Shown piece after piece: positions 35,447 to 44,365 of a DNA stretch of 64,000 nucleotides; within the stretch, counting starts at the first letter, position 1; each line of letters opens with the position of its first letter. The notes below the pieces were generated by a model. That model made no database searches, was not told where the DNA came from, and saw only the letters and a list, made by a program, of their open reading frames with translations. The DNA is from Brevibacillus_C sp046036945 (GTDB lineage: Bacteria > Bacillota > Bacilli > Brevibacillales > Brevibacillaceae): the NCBI RefSeq assembly GCF_046036945.1, contig NZ_JBJQOQ010000021.1, positions 26,760 to 90,759 of the forward strand. The letters run 5' to 3'. Position numbers and translations under genes: made by a program.

Positions 35447-35605
35447 TTGAACCGAAAACGCGAACCATTTCCGGGCCGACAGCAGGCAGAGCTGCCTGCC
35501 GAGGGAACTGCGCTCAACCCGGTCGAATCCAGTTGGGTCTTTGACGCGAATGCTTCAGTCGCACCCCCGGATGAGCTTGACCGGGCCATGCAGCAGGGGG
35601 AGTGA
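35447..35605 (+). CDS. Small protein (52 aa), TTG start
   Basis: TTG 35447 lies 7 bp behind a strong GAGGAGGG. The 52-aa product begins MNRKREPFPGRQQAELPAEG, is hydrophilic and rich in Pro, Glu, Gln and Ala, and contains SSWVFDANASVAPPDEL. It is too short for usual gene callers, but the ribosome site and codon pattern support it. No family known to me. Confidence 0.5.
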   Translation: MNRKREPFPGRQQAELPAEGTALNPVESSWVFDANASVAPPDELDRAMQQGE

Positions 35606-35718
35606 TTCCCCGATGGAGCGGTCGGCTTCTTTTCCGTTTTTTCCCCGTGCTTTCTCTCGTAAGATGTCCCGAGATGGTATATAATGGCGGGGGAGACTAG
35701 GAAAAGGAGCGGATGTGG

Positions 35719-36495
35719 ATGAATCAGATGTTGAAGGGCAAGAATATCGTGATTATGGGCGTGGCAAATCATCGCAGTATTGCCTGGGGAATTGCCCAGT
35801 CGCTGTCCCAGGCAGGGGCGAATTTAATCTTTACCTATCAGGGGGATCGCCTGCGCGAAAATGTGGCGAAGCTGGCTGATACGCTGGACCAGCCGGAACA
35901 AATCCTCGTTCCTTGCGACGTGACCAGCGACGAGGAAGTGGCGAAAGCATTTTCCCAGATCAAGGAAAAGGTGGGGGTGATCCACGGATTGGCCCACTGC
36001 ATTGCCTTCGCGAAGACGGAGGAGCTGGAAGGCGAGTTTGTGGCCACGTCCCGCGACGGCTATGCGCTTGCGCAGGACATCAGCGCTTATTCGCTGGTCG
36101 CGGTGGCACGGGAAGCTCGCGGGCTGATGACGGAGGGCGGAAGCATCGTCACGATGACGTATTTGGGCGGAGAGCGCGTGATTCCCAACTACAATGTGAT
36201 GGGCGTGGCCAAAGCGGCGCTCGATGCGAGTGTACGTTATCTGGCTCATGACCTGGGCAAGGAGAATATCCGCATCAACGCGATTTCGGCCGGCCCCATC
36301 CGCACCTTGGCGGCCAAAGGGATCCGCAACTTCAATGCCGTACTGAAGGAGATTGAAGAAAAAGCGCCGCTTCGCCGCACGATCGACCAATCCGAGGTGG
36401 GCGATACGGCTCTCTTCCTGTTTTCCCACCTCTCCCGCGGCATCACCGGCGAAGTGATCCACGTAGACGCGGGATACAACATCATGGGATTTTAG
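35719..36495 (+). CDS. fabI: Enoyl-ACP reductase FabI
   Basis: ATG 35719 has AAGGAG 9 bp upstream; ATG 35713 has only 3 bp. The 258-aa length equals Bacillus FabI. It shows the NAD-binding start GVANHRSIAWGIAQSL, the catalytic Tyr158-x6-Lys165 in PNYNVMGVAKAALDASVRYL and the substrate loop SAGPIRTLAAKGI. FabI performs the last step of each fatty-acid elongation cycle. A -10 box TATAAT lies at 35680-35685; no FapR-type operator is seen. A terminator follows. Confidence 0.95.
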   Translation: MNQMLKGKNIVIMGVANHRSIAWGIAQSLSQAGANLIFTYQGDRLRENVAKLADTLDQPEQILVPCDVTSDEEVAKAFSQIKEKVGVIHGLAHCIAFAKTEELEGEFVATSRDGYALAQDISAYSLVAVAREARGLMTEGGSIVTMTYLGGERVIPNYNVMGVAKAALDASVRYLAHDLGKENIRINAISAGPIRTLAAKGIRNFNAVLKEIEEKAPLRRTIDQSEVGDTALFLFSHLSRGITGEVIHVDAGYNIMGF

Positions 36496-36511
36496 TATCC
36501 TGCTAATGAAT

Positions 36512-36566
36512 AAAAGGCCTCCTCTTCCGTCAGACTAGACAAAAACGGAAGAAAGGGGGCCTTTTT
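36512..36566 (+). terminator. Terminator of fabI
   Basis: AAAGGCCTCCT and CTTCCGT pair with ACGGAAG and AGGGGGCCTTT, ending in TTTTT. Confidence 0.9.
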
Positions 36567-36688
36567 GATGTTTCCGCTCATCTTTTCGGTCGAAGATCTG
36601 ATGTTCTACTCCCGGCGTCCGGACCTCTGGATCGGCCAGCCCTCGGCCGCTATCGACGACGTCAGCCAGGATGCGTCCGATGGACAGG

Positions 36689-38914
36689 CTATCTCGGCGG
36701 ATTCTCCCGGCTCATCTCCGCGATAAACCGGGAGACCCTCGCCTTTCGGCCAAAGCGTTCCTGCGGCACGCCGATGTACAGCTTGTGACGCGCGCGCGTT
36801 ATCGCTACGTACATCAGGCGGCGCTCTTCTTCGACAGACTGCCGGTTGCCCCGGCGAAGCTGCTCCATCGCGTACTCGTGGGGCAGCACCCCTTCAACCA
36901 AGTCCACGATAAAGACGAGATCAAATTCCAGGCCCTTCGCCCGATGGATGCTCATCAGCTGCACTCCCTCACCGCTGCCATGCATGTCGCGAAAGGCCTG
37001 CTTCTCGCTCTCCAACAAGGCTGCTGTATGATCGAGAAAGTCCCGCAGGGTAAGGTGGCGCCTGGCAGCGACCAGCAATGCCCGCAAATCGTCAACAGCC
37101 CGCTCCTCGTCGGCATTTCCCCGGCTGCTTGCCCGTTTTTTGACGTAATCCCGCAATTTCAAATCCTCATAGATCAATTCAAGTGCTTGCACAGGGGTGC
37201 ACGGGCCAAGCTGCGCCAGGACGTTGGCCACCTTTTCCAAATGCTTGCGCTGATACACCTTCCAGCGCGAAAGCTGGGGCAGGGCATCCAGGAGGGGCAG
37301 ATCGCGAAGGATCGCCTCGCTACGGATTTCGTTCCACTGGTCGGCGCTTACGTACAAGGTAGGCAGAATCTCGCGCAGAGCTGCCTGGTCGTCGCGGTCG
37401 AGCGCGAGGCGCAAGTAGCCGAGCGCCCAGCGTACCGCCTGTTTTTCGTAGAACGCTTCACCCTCACGGTGGCAGGAAAAGGGGATTTTGGCCTCGGTCA
37501 GCCGTTCGATCAGCGGCCGTGTCGACTCATAGGTACGAAACAGGATGGCGATGTCTGACAAAGGGACGCCCTCGGCAAGCTTGCCGGCGATCTCGTCGAC
37601 GATGCGGGAAGCCTGTTCTTCCTCGTCTGCGGGGTAAAACAGGTAGCAGTCCCCTTCTTCGAGATGGTACGCCTTCAACTCTTTTTTCCAGCGTGCGTGA
37701 TTGTTGCCGATCAGCGAGTAGCCCAATCCCACGATGGCAGAGCGGGAACGGTAGTTCACTTCTAAAACGATCGACTTCGCCTCGGGAAAGTCCTTGGTGA
37801 AGCCGAGGATATATTGCGGGTCGCTGCCGCGAAAGCCGTAGATGGATTGGTCGTCGTCGCCGATGACGCACAGGTTGTTCTGGGGGGCGGCCAGAAGCTT
37901 GACCGTCTCGTACTGCACCCGGTTGATGTCCTGAAACTCGTCGATCATCAGATAGGCGATGCGGGACTGGTAGAACTGCCGCATCTCGGAGTCGTCCCGG
38001 AGCAGGTGGTAACAGCCGAGCAGCATGTCGTCAAAGTCAAACCAGCCGCTGGCTTCCTTCGCAGCTTCGTACAGCGGATAGAGCGTTTGCGCCCATTTCT
38101 CCTCGTCATTTTCCAGCCGCAGAGCGCCTGTGTCGCTAGGCTGCAGGCATTCGTTTTTCCAACGGCTGATCACGTCCAGGGCGGCTTCCCAATCCGACTC
38201 CTTGACCGGCAGATCGTCCCCTTGGGCGAGACCGCTCTCCCGCAAAAGCCGCAGTTTTTGCCAGGTCTGCTTGAGCAGCTTGCGGCCTTCCCAGCGCACG
38301 GGATCGTGGTGCTGCAGCATGCGGTAAAACAAACTGTGGAACGTGCCGGTAATCAGCGCCCTGACCTGCTGGGCAGGAATCTCTTCGGACAGCCGCTGCT
38401 TGATCTCAGCAGCGGCTTTCGTCGTGAAGGTGACCACCATGATCGAGCGCGGATCAACCGCTTTTTCCCGGATCAGGTAGGCGGTCCTCGCGGTCATGAC
38501 CCTGGTCTTCCCGCTGCCTGCCCCGGCGAGGATCAAAAGCGGCCCTTCCGTGGAGGTGACGGCCTGCCACTGTGCCGGATGCAGGGAGGACGCTGCGCGG
38601 TCCAGGAGCGCCTGTATCTTTTGCTTGGGCGCCAATCGCTTGCGAAACGGGCTGTGGACGCCAGCAGCCGTCTCCCGGATGGACGCGCCGGACTGATGGT
38701 CGGGCGGCTGGTCGATTCCCTGCAGCGGACAGTCCGGGCGGGAGGCGTGCTGGAAATAGGGCTCCTGGCTGATGCCCGCGACCAGCCGGAGCTGATCGCC
38801 GCATTCCGGACACGTGATGCCGCCGCTTGCGGCCCATATCCGCCAGTCGGGAATCTTCGCATAGGTACTTGGGTGTAAAAAAATGGTTTCTCCGTTATGT
38901 AAGGCGTATTTCAA
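36689..38914 (-). CDS. UvrD/Rep-type helicase with N-terminal CoiA-like zinc finger (YjcD type)
   Basis: The 741-aa protein begins with a Cys motif (ITCPECGDQLRLVAG, then EPYFQHASRPDCP) like the N-terminus of CoiA-type proteins. A UvrD-like helicase follows: Walker A LAGAGSGKT, motif II LMIDEFQDINRVQ, motif III GDDDQSIYGFRG, motif IV VNYRS, motif V SIHRAKGLEFD, motif VI VAITRARHKLYIG. It lacks any nuclease domain. Bacillus YjcD has the same build; its role in repair or uptake is not settled. It is convergent with fabI. Confidence 0.9.
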   Translation of the reverse strand: MKYALHNGETIFLHPSTYAKIPDWRIWAASGGITCPECGDQLRLVAGISQEPYFQHASRPDCPLQGIDQPPDHQSGASIRETAAGVHSPFRKRLAPKQKIQALLDRAASSLHPAQWQAVTSTEGPLLILAGAGSGKTRVMTARTAYLIREKAVDPRSIMVVTFTTKAAAEIKQRLSEEIPAQQVRALITGTFHSLFYRMLQHHDPVRWEGRKLLKQTWQKLRLLRESGLAQGDDLPVKESDWEAALDVISRWKNECLQPSDTGALRLENDEEKWAQTLYPLYEAAKEASGWFDFDDMLLGCYHLLRDDSEMRQFYQSRIAYLMIDEFQDINRVQYETVKLLAAPQNNLCVIGDDDQSIYGFRGSDPQYILGFTKDFPEAKSIVLEVNYRSRSAIVGLGYSLIGNNHARWKKELKAYHLEEGDCYLFYPADEEEQASRIVDEIAGKLAEGVPLSDIAILFRTYESTRPLIERLTEAKIPFSCHREGEAFYEKQAVRWALGYLRLALDRDDQAALREILPTLYVSADQWNEIRSEAILRDLPLLDALPQLSRWKVYQRKHLEKVANVLAQLGPCTPVQALELIYEDLKLRDYVKKRASSRGNADEERAVDDLRALLVAARRHLTLRDFLDHTAALLESEKQAFRDMHGSGEGVQLMSIHRAKGLEFDLVFIVDLVEGVLPHEYAMEQLRRGNRQSVEEERRLMYVAITRARHKLYIGVPQERFGRKARVSRFIAEMSRENPPR

Positions 38915-39021
38915 GCTGGTTCACTCCAGACGGCCGAACTCTCGTACCTTTCCTATGGTATCAAAAAACAGCAGGAAAGTAAGGACTTGACCTGGTCAGA
39001 GCGTGTCAGATATTGGACCAA

Positions 39022-39068
39022 TTTGTCTAGCGCTTTTTGTAGACAAAATATTCACATAATTACATAAT
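39022..39068 (+). promoter_or_regulatory. Promoter with overlapping inverted repeat, M28 peptidase gene
   Basis: TAGACA (39040-39045) and CATAAT (39063-39068) are 17 bp apart. TTTGTCTA (39022-39029) and TAGACAAA (39040-39047) form a perfect 8-bp inverted repeat whose right arm is the -35 box, so a regulator bound here would block transcription. Confidence 0.55.
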
Positions 39069-39107
39069 GATAATCGATTGTTACTTTATTTCGAAGGGGG
39101 AAAACGC

Positions 39108-40481
39108 ATGCTGCGAAAGTCGATTGTTTCACTGGCCGTGACCAGCTCGCTCGTGTTCGGAATGACCGCCGCCTATGCCGCGGCCAATCCGTCCGATCAC
39201 GCATTTGACAACAAGATCGTCAAGCGCATCAAGGTAGACAACATCTACAAAACGATTGAGCTTCTCTCAAAAGAGCCGCGGGTAGCAGGGACACCGGCCG
39301 AGGATAAGGCGGTAGAGTACATTGCGAAGCAGTTCAAGTCCTTCGGCTATAACACTGAGATTCAGCCGTTTGAAATGTTCCAGTACACGTCGCCGACGAC
39401 AGTCGAACTGTCGGTGGACGGTTTCGTGGATACGGACTTTGCGCCTGATTCCTTTACGTACGGGGCAAACGGCGATGTAACGGGTGAGCTTGTCTACATT
39501 GGCCTGGGCGGTCCGGATGACGTCGACGGGCTGGATCTCAGCGGAAAGGTTGCCTTGGTGAAGCGGGGGAGCTATACATTTGCCGAGAAGATCTTGAACG
39601 CTGCAGGCGCAGGAGCGGAAGCGGTCATCCTGTTCAACAATACCAGCGGCGGCATCAATGGAACACTGGGCGAACCGAGCGACGGTTACGTCCCGGCTGT
39701 CGCCATCGGCAGGGATCTCGGGGAGCAGCTGGCGGACAGGCTGGCAGCCGGTGAAGGGCTGACTGCCCATGTGAAGATCGCCGGGGCAAAAGTAGAGCGG
39801 CAGACCTCCCACAATGTCATCGCGACGAAAAAGCCCAACCCCAATAAGGATACGGGCCAAATCGTCATCGTCGGCGCCCACCACGATTCGGTCGAGGGGG
39901 GACCGGGGGCAAATGACGATGCATCTGGTACGGCAACCGTCCTGGAGCTGGCCCGCGTGTTGTCCAATATGCCGATCGACACCGAGCTTCGCTTTATTAC
40001 CTTCGGGGCTGAAGAGAACGGCCTGGTTGGTTCCTACGCGTACGCCGAGTCGCTCACGGAGGACGAGATCGACCGCATCGTCGCGCAATTCCAGATGGAT
40101 ATGGTCGGCAGCCGTGACGCCGGGGAACTGATCATGTACACCGTGGACGGCGAAAAGAACATCGTGACCGATCTGGGAGCCGCTGCCGGAGCACGTTTGT
40201 CCGGTGTCGTCAACTACGGACAGGAGGGGCGCAGCGACCACGTGCCGTTTGCCGAACTGGGCATTCCGTCCGCGCTGTTCATCCACGCGCCGGTAGAGCC
40301 GTGGTACCATACCCCGGAAGACACGATCGACAAGATCAGCAAGGATAAGCTTCAGCAGGTGGCCGAGATCGTCGGCGCCGCAGTCTATCAAATCGCCCGT
40401 CCGGACACGCCGGCACTGAAAAACGCCCGGGTGGCGCCGAAGCCGGTCGATTACGAGTTCGAAGAGCGGGAATTGGAGTAG
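39108..40481 (+). CDS. Secreted M28 aminopeptidase with PA domain (YwaD-like)
   Basis: ATG 39108 follows AAGGGGG. The 457-aa protein has a signal peptide (MLRKSIVSLAVTSSLVFGMT, cleavage near AYA-AA), a PA insert (~residues 110-225) and an M28 zinc peptidase domain with ligands in VGAHHDSV, GANDDASGT, FGAEENG, QMDMVGSRD and GRSDHVPF. The build matches Bacillus YwaD, which removes N-terminal residues from peptides outside the cell. It has its own promoter with a possible operator and a terminator. Confidence 0.9.
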   Translation: MLRKSIVSLAVTSSLVFGMTAAYAAANPSDHAFDNKIVKRIKVDNIYKTIELLSKEPRVAGTPAEDKAVEYIAKQFKSFGYNTEIQPFEMFQYTSPTTVELSVDGFVDTDFAPDSFTYGANGDVTGELVYIGLGGPDDVDGLDLSGKVALVKRGSYTFAEKILNAAGAGAEAVILFNNTSGGINGTLGEPSDGYVPAVAIGRDLGEQLADRLAAGEGLTAHVKIAGAKVERQTSHNVIATKKPNPNKDTGQIVIVGAHHDSVEGGPGANDDASGTATVLELARVLSNMPIDTELRFITFGAEENGLVGSYAYAESLTEDEIDRIVAQFQMDMVGSRDAGELIMYTVDGEKNIVTDLGAAAGARLSGVVNYGQEGRSDHVPFAELGIPSALFIHAPVEPWYHTPEDTIDKISKDKLQQVAEIVGAAVYQIARPDTPALKNARVAPKPVDYEFEERELE

Positions 40482-40507
40482 TCCATAAAAGTTCACAAAA
40501 ACAGGCA

Positions 40508-40555
40508 ACAGCCCTGACCGGCTTCTACGGCCGGTGCAGGGCTGTTCTTTTTTAG
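40508..40555. terminator. Terminator of the M28 gene
   Basis: ACAGCCCTG and ACCGGC pair with GCCGGT and CAGGGCTGT, followed by TCTTTTTT. It may also serve the convergent CorC-type gene. Confidence 0.9.
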
Positions 40556-40561
40556 CAGGAT

Positions 40562-41926
40562 TTACGCTTGCATCAGGATGCTGTCTTCGTTCGGCTGTTC
40601 GTCTTCCGGTTCGACGAGCGTAATTCCTACGCGATTTATCCGGTGGTTCTCCAATTCGGTAATGGTAAATTGGTAGTTTTGGTACGTAACGGAAACACCT
40701 TCCGCCACCGTTTCATTCAACTGGCTGTACAGCCAACCCCCGATCGTGTCCACTTCGTCGGAATGAATCTCGACCGGAATGTAGTCGCCGAGCTCAGACA
40801 ACAGCGTTTTCCCGGCAACGGACAACGCGTCGTTGGACTTTTCAATCTCGGGACGCTCGTTGACGTCAAATTCGTCCTGAATATCCCCGACGATCTCTTC
40901 AAGGATGTCTTCCATGGTCAATAGTCCTGCTGTTCCGCCGTATTCGTCGATGACGATGGCGATCTGGGAGCGGCGCTTTTGCATGAGCCGCAGCACATGG
41001 CTGATCTCCATCGACTCCGGTACTGTCAGCACGGGGCGAAGCAGGAGATGAACATCGACTTCCCCTTGGTTGAGCGCGGTCAGGTAAAAATCGGACGCGT
41101 GGACGAAGCCAATGATCCGGTCTTTGTCCTCATGCGCTACCGGCAGGCGGGAATGGCGCGATTCGCGGACGATATCCAGGTTTTCCTGAAAGGTGTTGTC
41201 GTCGTACAGGCAGACCATGTCAATCCGGGGAATCATGATCTCCCGGGCCAGACGTTCCGAGAATTCAAAGACGTTGTCGACCAGTGCCATTTCCGTCTGG
41301 TCGATGTGTCCGCTCTTGTGGCTTTCGTTCACCAGCAGGCGGATCTCCTCTTCCGTGTGAGCGCTGTTGACATTCGTCTCACTTGCCGGTTCGATTCCGA
41401 CTTTTCTGAGGAAGAAATTCGCGGTGCCGTTCAACAGCCAAATAGCCGGATAGCTGATGCGGTAAAAAAACATCAGCGGGGCTGACACCCACAATGAGGT
41501 GGTTTCCGCTTTTTGTATCGCCATGGATTTCGGAGCCAGCTCGCCGATGACGATGTGCAGGAACGTGATGATCCCAAAGGCGATGACAAACGAAATCGTA
41601 TGGGCTACGGAAGCGGGTAGACTGCCCAATATCGGAGCGAGATACCTTGCGATAGCCGGTTCACCTACCCAACCGAGCGCAAGCGAAGCCAGGGTGATTC
41701 CCAGCTGGCACGCAGACAAGTACGCGTCCAGTTCCTGGGTCACCTTTTGAGCGTAAGCCGCTCTCTTGTTTCCCTCGGCGACAAGCTGCGCTATGCGGGT
41801 GTGGCGGACCTTGACGAGCGCAAACTCTGCAGCTACAAAAAATCCGTTTAAACAGACCAAAAACAGGATGAGCAGCAGATTAAAAAGAAACGTCGGTATC
41901 TCCCCTAAAGGCGGAATACTGTCCAA
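40562..41926 (-). CDS. CorC/HlyC-type CBS-domain membrane protein (second copy)
   Basis: The start is TTG 41926 behind AAGGAGAGG, as in the paralogue at 21435; the extra open codons to 41998 carry no ribosome site. The 454-aa protein has the CNNM domain (CLNGFFVAAEFALVKVRHTR), two CBS motifs (IMIPRIDMVCLYDD; IVIDEYGGTAGLLTMEDIL) and a CorC_HlyC domain. It shares most motifs with the first copy, so the two are paralogues, probably exporting Mg2+ or another divalent cation under different conditions. Confidence 0.92.
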   Translation of the reverse strand: MDSIPPLGEIPTFLFNLLLILFLVCLNGFFVAAEFALVKVRHTRIAQLVAEGNKRAAYAQKVTQELDAYLSACQLGITLASLALGWVGEPAIARYLAPILGSLPASVAHTISFVIAFGIITFLHIVIGELAPKSMAIQKAETTSLWVSAPLMFFYRISYPAIWLLNGTANFFLRKVGIEPASETNVNSAHTEEEIRLLVNESHKSGHIDQTEMALVDNVFEFSERLAREIMIPRIDMVCLYDDNTFQENLDIVRESRHSRLPVAHEDKDRIIGFVHASDFYLTALNQGEVDVHLLLRPVLTVPESMEISHVLRLMQKRRSQIAIVIDEYGGTAGLLTMEDILEEIVGDIQDEFDVNERPEIEKSNDALSVAGKTLLSELGDYIPVEIHSDEVDTIGGWLYSQLNETVAEGVSVTYQNYQFTITELENHRINRVGITLVEPEDEQPNEDSILMQA

Positions 41927-42258
41927 GTGCCTCTCCTTCCTTGTGACAGGAAAAGGAGAATTCACCTCCATATACAATAATTTATTTTGTTTTTTCAATG
42001 TACGTTGCTTCCTGAAGGAAATATTCGAGCGATCGGGCCTCCCGGCTTATTCTTTTTTCCCGTTATGGGAAAGAGCCAAACTGGTTGGACTATTTACAGG
42101 AAGGCAAATCGTCAGAATCCAGCTTCCCTATAGTATACCAGTTTTAAAACCGTGCAGTCAAAAGGGCAACTTTCGGACAGGCGAGTGTATGCCAAAGAAA
42201 TGTCTGCATATGTATTAACAGATGAAGAAGGCCGGAGGGCGGGAAGCGGGGATGAGCG

Positions 42259-42885
42259 ATGTCCTTCGTAGGAAGGTTGGCAACACTACTCTTCAGCGCC
42301 GTCCTGATCGGGACTGGCGTCAATCTTTTTCTGATACCGCAACAGCTGGTAGACGGCGGAGTAGTGGGGATCGGCTTGCTGGGCAAATATTATTTTGGGT
42401 GGTCACCTGGCATTGTGATGTTTCTTGTCAGTATCCCCATTTACTTTTTGATATTCCGCTTTGACCGAACGCTGTTTTTCCACAGTTTTCTGGGAACCAT
42501 CCTGACTTCTGTCCTGGTTGATGCACTGGCTCCGCTCCGCTTGCTTGGCTTTGTTCCCCTTGAACTGGCCGCTGTGACAGGAGGAACCTTGATTGGAATC
42601 GGCACCGGGTTGATGCTGGCTTGCAAGACGAATTCATGCGCGACCGATTTGCTCGCGCAATTTTTGGCAAAGCGAACCAACATACCGGTAGCTGTCCTGA
42701 TTTTTTTCGAGGATGGGATCGTTATCTCGTGTTCATTGGGAATTAACGGGGTGTACAAAACCGCCTTTTCGCTTTTGACGATTCTCAGTGTGGCGCTGTC
42801 GACCCATTATTTTAGCAAGTTCTCTCCGAAACGGAAGCCGTGGAAAGTGATCGGCCCGCTGTCGGCTTGGCTGAAACGGGAATAG
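42259..42885 (+). CDS. YitT-family membrane protein, short form
   Basis: ATG 42259 follows GGGGATGAG. The 208-aa protein has five to six membrane segments with YitT features: GTGVNLFLIPQQLVDGGVVG and GIGTGLMLACKTNSCATDLL. It lacks the C-terminal DUF2179 domain present in the second YitT gene of the window (60024-60893). Function is unknown for the family. It precedes an MBL-fold gene by 84 bp. Confidence 0.85.
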   Translation: MSFVGRLATLLFSAVLIGTGVNLFLIPQQLVDGGVVGIGLLGKYYFGWSPGIVMFLVSIPIYFLIFRFDRTLFFHSFLGTILTSVLVDALAPLRLLGFVPLELAAVTGGTLIGIGTGLMLACKTNSCATDLLAQFLAKRTNIPVAVLIFFEDGIVISCSLGINGVYKTAFSLLTILSVALSTHYFSKFSPKRKPWKVIGPLSAWLKRE

Positions 42886-42969
42886 TTCGCCGCCTGAGTA
42901 TCTTCATCCGCTCAAAAAATGGTAACATGTACATGAGAAGATCACGTACTTAAATCAGGAGGAGCGGAT

Positions 42970-43893
42970 ATGGCGAACGGGTTTACGATGCTGACCTCCA
43001 GAGTGGGATATTTCCCGGGGAGCGTCAATGTAGGATTGGTATTGGGGGAGTCGGGGGCGATCCTGATCGACAGCGGGCTCGAGGCGCAGACGGCAAAAAA
43101 GCTGAAAAAAGGGCTAGAGCAGCTCTCTAAACCCTTGGCGGCGATCGTCCAGACCCATGCCCATGCCGATCATTTTGGCGGAAACGCCTATCTGCTCGGC
43201 TGTTATCCCCAGGCAAAAGTGTATGCGCCGCCCATCGAGGAGGCGATACTCCGCTATCCCATCCTGGAGCCGATCTATTTGGGAATGGGGGCCTCGCCGC
43301 TGGCGGAATTGCAGAACAAATTTTTGCTGGCGCAAGCTTCACGAGTGGATCACCTCCTGCCGACAGAGGGGGAGATTGAAATTGACGGAGTCTCCTTTAC
43401 GGTTCTTTCCCTGCCCGGGCACAGCTGGCAGCAGGTTGGATTGGCTGCAGACGGGATTTGTTTCGCCGCAGACAGCTATTTTGGCGTGGAGACGCTGCAA
43501 AAACACAAGCTGCCCTTTCTGGTGGATGCCTGGGAGACGCTGCAGAGCTTGCACGCGCTGCGGGAAAGCCGGTTTGCCGGGTATTTGCCCGGTCACGGCC
43601 CATATGAGACGGAAGCGGAGGCAAAACAGACGATGGATGCCAACATCGCCTGCCACGAGCGTCTGCTCGACCTGATCGAAGCGGTGCTGACGGAAGAACA
43701 AACCTTGGAGACCGGCTTGGCGGCCGTGTGTGAGCGATGCGACATCTCCATGCAAAATCTGAGCAGCTTCGTGCTGTTCCGAACAGCTTTTATGGGATAT
43801 CTGACCGGCCTCTTGCGGGCGGAGCGGGTCGGATACCGCCTGGAAGCGAATTGCTTGTTATGGAGGAAAAAGTCGGCACCAGGCGCTGAATAG
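42970..43893 (+). CDS. MBL-fold metallo-hydrolase
   Basis: ATG 42970 follows AGGAGGAGCGGAT. The 307-aa protein has the zinc motif HxHxDH in QTHAHADHFGG, a His in LPGHSWQQVG, an Asp in CFAADSYFG and a last His in YLPGHGPYE. The C-terminal ~90 residues are helical, as in glyoxalase II-like or lactonase-like members. Substrate not evident. Confidence 0.85.
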   Translation: MANGFTMLTSRVGYFPGSVNVGLVLGESGAILIDSGLEAQTAKKLKKGLEQLSKPLAAIVQTHAHADHFGGNAYLLGCYPQAKVYAPPIEEAILRYPILEPIYLGMGASPLAELQNKFLLAQASRVDHLLPTEGEIEIDGVSFTVLSLPGHSWQQVGLAADGICFAADSYFGVETLQKHKLPFLVDAWETLQSLHALRESRFAGYLPGHGPYETEAEAKQTMDANIACHERLLDLIEAVLTEEQTLETGLAAVCERCDISMQNLSSFVLFRTAFMGYLTGLLRAERVGYRLEANCLLWRKKSAPGAE

Positions 43894-43909
43894 GGCGGGT
43901 TGTCTCCAA

Positions 43910-44269
43910 TCAGTGAGGCGGGGCGCACAGGTAGTCGGCGATCTCGGAAAGTTTGTGTTCTGCTGCTTGCTGCACTTCACGGGGAATAACGAAATGATCA
44001 ACGGCCCGCTGGCCCTGCGCCGGGATTCTCGTTTCCAGGTAGGGATGGCCGATCTTGACAGAGGGTTCGCCTTGTCCGAGGTTGCATTGGGCGAGATTGG
44101 TCGGGATGCAGAGGAAGTAAGAGGTACTGGTGGCGGAATCGTACAGAACGACATCATACGTCGGGGGATGATCCTCACCGGTCCGCCGAAATCCCTGTCG
44201 GCGCAGCATCAGGTCGACATATGAAAGCGGCTGGACGATTCCGGTCAATGATTTGATTCTCAGTTGCAT
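43910..44269 (-). CDS. Hypothetical protein (119 aa)
   Basis: ATG 44269 has AAGGAGGATGCTC upstream; ATG 44275 touches that site. The product is soluble, with LTGIVQPLSYVDLMLRRQGF and YDVVLYDSATSTSYFLCIPT. It may belong to the YugN-like families of Bacillales, but I cannot confirm it. It is convergent with the MBL gene, leaving 16 bp between stops. Confidence 0.6.
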   Translation of the reverse strand: MQLRIKSLTGIVQPLSYVDLMLRRQGFRRTGEDHPPTYDVVLYDSATSTSYFLCIPTNLAQCNLGQGEPSVKIGHPYLETRIPAQGQRAVDHFVIPREVQQAAEHKLSEIADYLCAPPH

Positions 44270-44365
44270 GAGCATCCTCCTTATATTTTACATTTTTGCT
44301 TTCCCTTAGATATATGAGGGGGAAGGCGCTTTCAGACTTACAGGAAAGGAAGTGGACGTGGGAGC

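Noticed and set aside
36568..36726. 52-codon frame starting right after the fabI terminator
   Set aside because: Its ribosome site would lie inside the terminator stem and most of its 3' end is antisense to the helicase gene.
39066..39085. Possible Fur box TGATAAT near the M28 gene
   Set aside because: Only the left half matches; the right half (GATTGTT) does not give the required symmetric site.
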